Positions 26,201-31,589 of a stretch of 31,589 nucleotides of DNA are shown here, piece after piece (the stretch's first letter is position 1; the number at the start of each line of letters is the position of its first letter). Below the pieces are notes generated by a model. It was not told where the DNA came from. It saw nothing but the letters and a program-made list of their open reading frames with translations, and did no database searches. Origin of the DNA: Proteobacteria bacterium UBA2383 (GTDB taxonomy: Bacteria; Pseudomonadota; Gammaproteobacteria; Competibacterales; Competibacteraceae); contig DDST01000185.1 of assembly GCA_002343485.1 (NCBI GenBank), positions 1 to 31,589 on the forward strand, in the 5' to 3' direction. Made by a program: the position numbers and the translations under genes.

Positions 26201-28695
26201 TCCTGTTGAGCTCTTACCACAGCAAGCTGATCGATGCTGCCAATGGTGGTAAAATCCAAATACAGGCCGGTCTTCTTGAGTAGGGCTGCCATGCGTAAGG
26301 CTTCGTTTTCATATGCAACGATTGAGCTGATAATCTCTTTAAGTGGCTGGTAGTCAGGATTCTTTTCAAGCGATCCTCGGACATTTTGTAGCAACTCTCT
26401 GCGGCCCAGGGCGCGTTGCAATGGCTGGTTAAAGTATTCGTCAATAACCTCCTGACCCACTCCACCTGAACCGGGTTTAATGGCCGGTAACCCCACCGCT
26501 TGTAAATAAGCATTAATCGTGTAAAACAGACGATAGCGGATCATCCGCCGTTCGTTGGAATGATACGTTTTATATTCCTGCAGGGTTTTGGGTCCAGTGT
26601 ACTCACAGTAGGCCGCAAATGGCATCCCTTTGCCTTCATACGAAAATGGAATGATTCCTTCAACTAAAAACATGCGTGCAAAGGAACTTGCGAATTCATT
26701 GATTTTTCCAGTTTCAACTTTGCCCTCTTGGCGGCCAGAGAGAATTTCTTGTGAAAAAATATACGCCATTGCATAGTCCAAATCACGAAGAAACCATATT
26801 AAACGCAACACCAATATCGCAGTCTGTTCGATTTGTTTATCTGACCTTCCTCCGTGATCCTTGTCTAATATCCCGTTCACCAGAAAATCTACCAGACCTT
26901 CTTGTTTGCATTCGACTGCCATCCCTTTCTCTTTTAGAACGTTCTCAATAAAAGCTCCCCGCAACTGCTGCTCTATTTCCATACCCCCTTGATAACTCTG
27001 TAGCCGCACAAATCCCTCATTGTCTGGATGTTCGATATTGGCGGAAAATTCCACACGATGCTCGCCAAGCTTTACGCTATAAATAATATAGTTATTCATA
27101 ACCACCAGCGTGCCGAGAACAGGTGCTGGTACCCGCCGGCTTGCCTGGATGATCGCCAAGATCGCACGATGGCGGATCAAACCGTTATTAATGATTGGCG
27201 CATTGTCTAGCTTAGCCAGTTGAATTTCTTTTGGTCGACCAGTACCGATACCACCGATGGTTATCGTCATGTTTGTCTGGGCCAAGGCCATTTGTTTTTC
27301 TAACGCTCTATTCCCTGCTTCGTGCAGGAAGCGTATTAATGAATGGATGCTATCAATTTCATCAAGAGATGATTTTTTGATGTTTGTGATTTTATTTCTT
27401 AGCCAGTCTGGTAAGTTATCTTTATGAGATAATCCTTCCCAAGACTTCTCCAAATCCTGCAAGAGCAAATTGTATTGCTTCAGGGCCGTGTCACCTGCCG
27501 TGGGAGGTGCAATTTGCCGGTATGCCTCCACCATTGTGGCAAGCAATGAAACAATGGTTTGCGCCGTCATTTTGGTCATTTTGCCGGAATGCGTGACAAT
27601 CAATTGGAGCGCATCGTAATTCGGTTTGATTAAGTTATTTTGAAAATTGATATGCTTCGTGCGTAAAATCTGTTTTTCTTCATCAAATAACGAGGTATTG
27701 CTTCCACTCTCCGAGAGCAATATATATGTCCCTGTGTCACTATCGCCCTCGCTTTTTAATTCGCCTAATTTACTATCCTTCATCCATGGAGGCATATGCG
27801 ACTCTGAGTATTCAATAGGATAGGCGAATTGATAACCACTCAAATTGATCCCCGGTGCATGTATGCCCAGGACGGCCACCCATCGTATCCGGTCTATGGT
27901 GTCCCATGATTCCGTAATTTTAGTAAATTCTGGTTTTTCTAAGACTTTCTGAGCAATAGTCAGGTTATCGATCAAAGCTTTTAACGTCTCCTTGTTTCGT
28001 ATCACGCAGCTCAAATACCCTTGGCTGCTCATCTTTTTTATGCCCAGCAACCGGTCGATTTTAATAACATCGCGACGCCCATATAATTCCACAAGAAAAT
28101 CGTATGCGTTTGGATAACGTGCCTGCAATTCTTCCACGATTACGGATTTAATGAGCGTATCGGGTTGTGCTTGAAGCGCAGCAGCTAAATCATGCGTTGC
28201 CACCGGATCGAACGCTCCATAAGCAGATATCGTGACGGGAAGTTTCAGAAGGGTGCGGAGAATACGGTTGCTCTTACTGCGTAAACTTAAACTACAGGCT
28301 ATATCGCGGGTATTATCTGAAAGTGATTTCGTTTGGTCCACGCTGGTATGCAATTGACGCCACAATTGTTTCAACAATGCCGGATCGTCTTCGGAAATTT
28401 CTACGGGCCACCGGTACTTGTTGAAATGATCGTTTATTTCCTGGATGTGTCGTTTGATGACTTCTTGCCCAGCAGCGTTTGAGCTGATTGCCAATGATTC
28501 CTGTAGCAAGGATCTGGTCCGGGCGAGTAAGAACGCATGATAAATGATCCGTTCCCGATCGGCGTCGCTCCAATGGATAATCTCAACCTTGTGCGACTGA
28601 AGATTGGTGATGGCTTCTGCAATAATATCTTTACTTACACCACATTTTTTCAGCGCGCCCATCAATTGGGTAAAATTTTTACGCATGTCTGCCAT
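23272..28695 (-). CDS. Giant phosphohistidine swivel - LMW-PTP - ATP-grasp dikinase-like fusion protein
   Basis: A 1807-residue cytosolic protein. Residues 1 to about 900 match no domain I recognise and are mostly helical. A PEP-utiliser swivel domain lies at about 915-1015, with the phosphohistidine candidate H982 in TSGGLLSHAGVTTREFAIP. After a helical linker comes a full low-molecular-weight tyrosine phosphatase (about 1283-1430): P-loop C1289-x5-R1295-S in VCTANVDRSPTAE and general acid D1404 in DIKDPAG. The C-terminus (about 1465-1790) is a PEP-synthase/PPDK-type ATP-grasp domain: SLVGGKGANLGE, LSVRSSGLQEDTEEATFAGA, TTDPVSGRD and ILQTRPVT. The swivel-before-ATP-grasp order is that of plant glucan-water dikinases, not of PEP synthase, and no PEP/pyruvate barrel follows. 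So ATP may phosphorylate H982 and pass phosphate to an unknown acceptor, with the phosphatase reversing or regulating this. AGGAGG eight bases upstream supports the start. The gene looks more AT-rich than its neighbours. Confidence 0.88.
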   Translation of the reverse strand: MADMRKNFTQLMGALKKCGVSKDIIAEAITNLQSHKVEIIHWSDADRERIIYHAFLLARTRSLLQESLAISSNAAGQEVIKRHIQEINDHFNKYRWPVEISEDDPALLKQLWRQLHTSVDQTKSLSDNTRDIACSLSLRSKSNRILRTLLKLPVTISAYGAFDPVATHDLAAALQAQPDTLIKSVIVEELQARYPNAYDFLVELYGRRDVIKIDRLLGIKKMSSQGYLSCVIRNKETLKALIDNLTIAQKVLEKPEFTKITESWDTIDRIRWVAVLGIHAPGINLSGYQFAYPIEYSESHMPPWMKDSKLGELKSEGDSDTGTYILLSESGSNTSLFDEEKQILRTKHINFQNNLIKPNYDALQLIVTHSGKMTKMTAQTIVSLLATMVEAYRQIAPPTAGDTALKQYNLLLQDLEKSWEGLSHKDNLPDWLRNKITNIKKSSLDEIDSIHSLIRFLHEAGNRALEKQMALAQTNMTITIGGIGTGRPKEIQLAKLDNAPIINNGLIRHRAILAIIQASRRVPAPVLGTLVVMNNYIIYSVKLGEHRVEFSANIEHPDNEGFVRLQSYQGGMEIEQQLRGAFIENVLKEKGMAVECKQEGLVDFLVNGILDKDHGGRSDKQIEQTAILVLRLIWFLRDLDYAMAYIFSQEILSGRQEGKVETGKINEFASSFARMFLVEGIIPFSYEGKGMPFAAYCEYTGPKTLQEYKTYHSNERRMIRYRLFYTINAYLQAVGLPAIKPGSGGVGQEVIDEYFNQPLQRALGRRELLQNVRGSLEKNPDYQPLKEIISSIVAYENEALRMAALLKKTGLYLDFTTIGSIDQLAVVRAQQELAPDKWLVVYGLADDENRTIFYAFSRYFTTQGGGEWLTPASTRKLLRKAGYNAPSRIKISNFQKGFSHRLLIERPRTRLGIIGTSIRGLLASIGDGSIRIGRITFDRTYHFNPKTREGRVLLVPYTTPEDIEAIQAAEAVLVTSGGLLSHAGVTTREFAIPALILPHTEWIQSSEGIVVRIEERHPGKMRKTTEGFWVSDSMISEIIDVRDGDMILVWASQGIVSIIPMSGDYLEQAHTLIQSVISSKNTFVDLEHWLVNLLSDINARDGRERIASDILGLILTEALWDKRINPIVRKQLTDIVHRACTGMPVNSEVAGFPKKSIAYINTIMRGISQNAFTELEELLLEIEHNISRVKVLWRALNIIAVAERQWAQLKILAYSLNLSDWRLQAIERRINQLRRHPRIAVLRASLLHEIDVLSQGKLMEENLPHIRQTLRRLGHRMNGGKFQKILMVCTANVDRSPTAEFLFKKMLSDKKIQGIDVSSRGVAAIYGRPISETGLALLLLEDGIHAEAHCSKMLEDIDVRQADIILTMEDFHARLLNEKYPYAADKIFLLSTYGNTPEIGDIKDPAGQLEEAYYRMKRDVQIALTGVLKRMQEEGRLSQAAIAWLQLKADELTKTKRTRIAESRRVVLPLAEVDADAVSLVGGKGANLGEIAQIVEHYGAHVPPALMVTTFAFQRFLEENNLLDTHTRLMAAIDSVFMAQNLSHEDRQRQIVGLSEQIRHLILQGNLNAATGVGRDIMEAVDFHGLQDACLSVRSSGLQEDTEEATFAGAAETYLYVNPAELLECIKKVWMSFWLIRGILYRNSRIVQQGPMKPAVVVQKMFDSQVSGVLFTTDPVSGRDVIVIEAGYGLGEGVVSGLVDVDRYYVNKFDGSVINLHIGKKAFKVARHPSGKGTSMEPVEQGLRDVPCLNKEDIKIKIAMALEEHYALSQDIEFGIANGNLTILQTRPVTTRVATEQLLQLADEEIA

Positions 28696-28703
28696 GTAAT
28701 CCG

Positions 28704-28709
28704 CCTCCT
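28704..28709 (-). promoter_or_regulatory. Ribosome binding site of the dikinase-like gene
   Basis: A perfect AGGAGG on the minus strand, eight bases before ATG 28695. It shows that the very long frame has a genuine start here and argues against a pseudogene. Confidence 0.8.
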
Positions 28710-28962
28710 ATGAATATCTCCCAATAAATGGGACAAGGACCTTGCTGGTCGGAGCAGGGCGGTTTTATGTTGTCGCCTAGCGGCCATATTCGTTCACGCA
28801 GACAATACCCGCACCGTGAACATGTCAGGCAACAGAATCACATGCCCTTTGGCACATTGGTGACAAATTAAGGAATGAGGCCGGTTGTACAGGGAAGAAG
28901 TAGGGTAAAAACCAAACAACGCACTGGATTCTGATTGATCGGCCTGATGAAATACCTATCAC

Positions 28963-29700
28963 TCACCACGAAATCGGTTGTCCATCCCGGAAGAACCCTC
29001 CGGTCGGGCCATTATCCGGCAAGGTTGCGGCCCAGACGATGCCTGAAGCGCCTTCCTCTACGGTCCGTTCGGCGCCAGAGCCGCCCATATCGGTGCGCAC
29101 CCAACCCGGGCAGACTGAATTGACTAGGATATTGTAACCTTGAGTCTCCGCTGCCAGGATGCGGGTCAAAGCGTTCAGGGCGGTCTTAGAAATCCGGTAG
29201 GCAGGCGATTTGCCTTCCATGTCGCTTAATTGACCCATGCCGCTGGAAACATTGACGATCCGTCCGTAGTGTTGCTGCTTCATCAGTGGGGCTAGTTCCT
29301 GCGACAATAGTAAGGGACCATACAAATTGGTTTTCAGGGTCATTGTCAGGGTTTCCAAGCTGGCGTTGAATACGCTGGCGTTACCCGTGTCTTCCGTGCT
29401 GTGAATGTCAAGAAAGACACCGGCATTATTGACGAGTATATCCAGCCGGCCGCAATGACTATGGATGAATGTGCCCAGTTCAGCGACGCTGCTTTCTGAG
29501 GTAACATCCAGCGGCTGAAATAACACATCGAGACCTTCAGCCAGTAGTTTTTCCATTGCCATTTCGCCCTTACCGGGATTACGGCTGGTAACAATCACCT
29601 GGATATCTCGTTTTGCCAACTGCCGGGCAGTCTCTAATCCTAACCCGCGGTTGGCTCCTGTAACGACTGCGACAGGTTTTGTATTCTTGCCACTTAGCAT
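28963..29700 (-). CDS. Short-chain dehydrogenase/reductase (carbonyl-reductase-like)
   Basis: A 245-residue classical SDR. The NAD(P) motif is TGANRGLG (14-21), the structural motif NNAG (91-94), the catalytic Ser in NVSSGMG (152-153) and YxxxK at Y168-K172 (PAYRISKTAL). The C-terminal pattern CPGWVRTDMGG and the overall look are those of carbonyl-reductase-type SDRs that reduce aldehydes or ketones, often with NADPH (R40 after the second strand suggests NADPH). The substrate is unknown. The frame is open to 29733, but ATG 29700 is chosen because GGAGGG lies six bases before it. It stands alone, with its own likely promoter and a palindromic site upstream. Confidence 0.9.
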   Translation of the reverse strand: MLSGKNTKPVAVVTGANRGLGLETARQLAKRDIQVIVTSRNPGKGEMAMEKLLAEGLDVLFQPLDVTSESSVAELGTFIHSHCGRLDILVNNAGVFLDIHSTEDTGNASVFNASLETLTMTLKTNLYGPLLLSQELAPLMKQQHYGRIVNVSSGMGQLSDMEGKSPAYRISKTALNALTRILAAETQGYNILVNSVCPGWVRTDMGGSGAERTVEEGASGIVWAATLPDNGPTGGFFRDGQPISW

Positions 29701-29757
29701 GGTTTTCCCTCCAGTGACCCTAAAGGAAAGCAAACCCTGACAGGTTGCTGCTGTTTC

Positions 29758-29787
29758 GCTATATTGCCTATTGACCGACTATTGCAA
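29758..29787 (-). promoter_or_regulatory. Candidate promoter of the SDR gene
   Basis: On the minus strand, TTGCAA (29787-29782) and TATAGC (29763-29758) are separated by 18 bases, each with four of six consensus positions. They lie about 58 bases before the SDR start and directly next to the palindrome at 29789-29807. Confidence 0.3.
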
Positions 29788-29788
29788 A

Positions 29789-29807
29789 TAGTAACAGTAT
29801 GTTGCTA
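29789..29807. promoter_or_regulatory. Palindromic operator candidate upstream of the SDR gene
   Basis: TAGTAACA-GTA-TGTTGCTA is a 19-base palindrome with seven of eight arm positions matching. A second perfect inverted repeat, CTATT-GCA-AATAG (29779-29791), overlaps it and covers the candidate -35. The size and position fit a dimeric winged-helix repressor or activator. No regulator gene is adjacent in this window. Confidence 0.4.
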
Positions 29808-29867
29808 GAAAGATAGGCATAATGATGGCACAGAAGGGAAATTAAACAACTGACTGCTTCTCAGAAT

Positions 29868-29889
29868 CCCCTCCCAAGAGAGGGAGGGG
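29868..29889 (-). terminator. Hairpin downstream of lpdA
   Basis: A perfect eight-base stem, CCCCTCCC (29868-29875) and GGGAGGGG (29882-29889), with a six-base loop, 30 bases past the lpdA stop. On the minus strand it is followed by ATTCT, so the T-run is short. It may be the lpdA (sucAB-lpd operon) terminator; the sequence also looks like a dispersed intergenic repeat. Confidence 0.5.
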
Positions 29890-29918
29890 TAGGGGAATAA
29901 ACTGATGTCTTGGCTTAA

Positions 29919-31352
29919 TCAGGTATTGATCTTATGCAAGGCACGGCCATGCACAGACAACGCCGCTTCATGCATCGCTTCGTACAAAGTTGGGTGAGCA
30001 TGAATAGTGCGCGCCAGATCTTCACTGCTGGCGTGAAACTCCATGGCTAACACGGCTTCCTGGATTAGCTCGGAAGCGAATGGCCCGATGATATGGCAGC
30101 CCAGCAGCGTGTCAGTTTCCGCATGAGCCAGCAATTTAATCATACCAGTAGCAGCCTCCATCGCCTTGGCACGGCCATTGGCGCTGAATGGGAAGGTCCC
30201 GATCTTGTAGGGAACGCCCTCGGTCCTCAGCGCCTGCTCGGTCTTCCCTACCCAAGCGATTTCTGGATTGGTGTAAATGACCCAGGGAATCGCGTCATAG
30301 TTCAGATGCCCATGCTGACCGGCAATATTCTCGGCCACCATGATGCCTTCCTCGGAACCTTTGTGCGCCAGCATAGGTCCACGCACCACATCGCCGATGG
30401 CATAGACCCCTGGCAGGTTGGTCTCACATTTGTCATCGATATGGATACAGCCACGTTCGTCAAGCAGCAGATCGGTCTCGGGAGCGGCGACATTGTCGAT
30501 ATTAGGCCGGCGGCCGACCGACACCAGTAATTTGTCGACTGTGATCTCTTGTTCGCTATCCTTATCTTTGAAGGATACCACGACGCCGTTTTCAGTTTTC
30601 TGAGTTGCCGTAACCCGGGTGCCTAGCCGGATATCCAACCCCTGTTTCTTGAACTGACGCAGCGCATCGCGGGCAATCTGCTGATCGGCTAGGGCTAGGA
30701 AATCCTCGACGGCTTCTAGCATGATGACCTTGGAACCCAGACGATTCCAGACGCTGCCCAATTCGAGACCGATCACGCCAGCGCCGATGACACCTAACGT
30801 CTTGGGCACCTCACGGAAATCCAGAGCACCGGTCGAATCGACGATCAGCCCTTCGTGATTGTCCACCGGCGCAGCACCGATCTCGATCGGCTTGGAACCG
30901 GTCGCGATGATCACATGATCCGCATTGACCACCTCGACCGAACCATCCTGGGCGGTCACTTCAACCTGCCGGTCGACCAGTAGCTTGCCGTGGCCCTGTA
31001 ACCACGCGACACCATTGGCTTTGAACAGGGCGCCGATGCCGTTGGTCAGTTGCAAGACGATGTCTTCCTTGCGAGCCATCATTTGGTCAAGATCCAGCCT
31101 GACACCTTCGACATGGATACCGTGGCTTTCAATCCCTGCCTTGATGTGATGATACTGCTCAGACGACTCCAACAGGGTCTTGGATGGAATGCAACCCACG
31201 TTCAGGCAAGTGCCGCCCAGCGCTGGATCGCCTTTGAAATTGATCCATTGCTCCACGCAGGCAGTTTCCAAACCCAATTGCGCGCAGCGGATCGCCGCCA
31301 CATAGCCGGCGGGACCGCCGCCAATGACGACCACATCGTAAGTTTTGGCCAT
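29919..31352 (-). CDS. lpdA: Dihydrolipoyl dehydrogenase (E3)
   Basis: A 477-residue FAD disulfide oxidoreductase that reoxidises lipoyl groups of 2-oxo-acid dehydrogenase complexes, with NAD+ as acceptor. The FAD motif is GGGPAGY (11-17). The redox-active pair is C49/C54 in GGTCLNVGCIPSK. The NAD motif is GAGVIGLELGSVW, a second FAD contact YAIGDVVRG, and the C-terminal catalytic dyad lies in HAHPTLYEAMHEA. The frame is open to 31430, but the start at 31352 (MAKTYDVVVIG) fits the family and has GGGT upstream. It follows sucB by about 105 bases on the same strand, so it probably serves the 2-oxoglutarate dehydrogenase complex. Confidence 0.97.
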   Translation of the reverse strand: MAKTYDVVVIGGGPAGYVAAIRCAQLGLETACVEQWINFKGDPALGGTCLNVGCIPSKTLLESSEQYHHIKAGIESHGIHVEGVRLDLDQMMARKEDIVLQLTNGIGALFKANGVAWLQGHGKLLVDRQVEVTAQDGSVEVVNADHVIIATGSKPIEIGAAPVDNHEGLIVDSTGALDFREVPKTLGVIGAGVIGLELGSVWNRLGSKVIMLEAVEDFLALADQQIARDALRQFKKQGLDIRLGTRVTATQKTENGVVVSFKDKDSEQEITVDKLLVSVGRRPNIDNVAAPETDLLLDERGCIHIDDKCETNLPGVYAIGDVVRGPMLAHKGSEEGIMVAENIAGQHGHLNYDAIPWVIYTNPEIAWVGKTEQALRTEGVPYKIGTFPFSANGRAKAMEAATGMIKLLAHAETDTLLGCHIIGPFASELIQEAVLAMEFHASSEDLARTIHAHPTLYEAMHEAALSVHGRALHKINT

Positions 31353-31457
31353 GCTTGTACCCGTTGTAGGAAATGAATAGGGGGTTAACTGCGTTGGCCG
31401 GGTTGCTGTCCTTTTAGAAGCCCGGCCCAATTGCAGCCTAAGTTGAATGCATGGAGT

Positions 31458-31589
31458 TCAGACGTTCAGAATCAAACGGGCTGGGTCCTCGATGCATTCC
31501 TTGACCGTCACCAGGAAGGTGACGGCTTCGCGTCCATCGATGATGCGATGATCGTAGGACAGCGCGAGGTACATCATCGGCCGGATCAC
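31458..31589 (-). CDS. sucB: Dihydrolipoyl succinyltransferase (E2), C-terminal fragment
   Basis: The last 43 codons of an E2 acyltransferase run off the right edge of the window. They encode RPMMYLALSYDHRIIDGREA and the ending LILNV, then TGA at 31460-31458. SYDHRIIDGREA holds the catalytic His and Asp of the DHRxxDG motif. The motif context and the ending match succinyltransferases (SucB/OdhB) of 2-oxoglutarate dehydrogenase rather than the pyruvate dehydrogenase E2, and lpdA directly downstream fits a sucA-sucB-lpdA operon. The rest of the gene lies outside the window. Confidence 0.9.
   Translation of the reverse strand: MIRPMMYLALSYDHRIIDGREAVTFLVTVKECIEDPARLILNV

Noticed and set aside
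28820..28870. Sigma-54 promoter (TGGCAC) upstream of the dikinase-like gene
   Set aside because: The TGGCAC near 28850 is on the plus strand, pointing away from the gene, and the -12 GC is absent at the required spacing.
1..31589. tRNA genes, CRISPR arrays, insertion sequences or phage attachment sites
   Set aside because: I saw no cloverleaf-type sequence, no regularly spaced repeats, no transposase or integrase motifs and no flanking direct repeats. This is a visual check, not a computed one.

Overview
The window looks like chromosomal DNA of a gammaproteobacterium. It carries gyrA-pheA-hisC-tyrA and cvpA-purF-metZ, two gene orders typical of Pseudomonas-like Gammaproteobacteria, and the end of a 2-oxoglutarate dehydrogenase operon (sucB-lpdA). 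I cannot name a genus; an environmental lineage is likely because several accessory proteins have unusual domain architectures. I saw no rRNA, tRNA, CRISPR array, transposase or insertion sequence.

Layout. (1) 53-5324, + strand: a tightly overlapping signalling operon of a histidine kinase with a periplasmic ABC_sub_bind-type sensor domain, a single-domain response regulator, and a REC-PAS-PAS-GGDEF-EAL protein. This is probably one pathway from an external ligand to c-di-GMP. (2) 5307-11724: accessory genes. These are a small exported protein of unknown function, an M23 peptidase without a signal peptide, a GalT-like uridylyltransferase, a large fused channel (type I periplasmic binding domain, Cys-loop-receptor-like beta-sandwich, MscS pore), and a protein made of three DUF2934-like repeats. 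(3) 11966-18857, + strand: a phosphoglycerate-mutase-like protein, then gyrA-pheA-hisC-tyrA, which links DNA topology with Phe/Tyr biosynthesis. serC, often found between gyrA and pheA, is absent. (4) 19186-23108, + strand: cvpA-purF-metZ-HAD phosphatase (purine and methionine synthesis). (5) 23272-28695, - strand: one 1807-residue protein that I consider the most novel object here. It has about 900 residues of unassigned sequence, then a PEP-utiliser phosphohistidine (swivel) domain, a helical linker, a complete low-molecular-weight protein tyrosine phosphatase, and a C-terminal PEP-synthase-type ATP-grasp domain. No PEP/pyruvate barrel is visible. (6) 28963-31589, - strand: a short-chain dehydrogenase with a palindromic upstream site, lpdA, and the last 43 codons of sucB.

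How it fits together. The core genes (gyrA, pheA, hisC, tyrA, cvpA, purF, metZ, lpdA, sucB) are ordinary housekeeping genes with intact catalytic motifs. One detail stands out in them: GyrA has Val at the position of E. coli Ser83. The accessory genes point to a cell rich in fused sensors, with a sensor kinase feeding c-di-GMP enzymes, a ligand-sensing MscS-type channel, and a giant dikinase/phosphatase that could both add and remove phosphate. The acceptor of that last protein cannot be told from the sequence. All functions are read from motifs and family knowledge; no database search was run.
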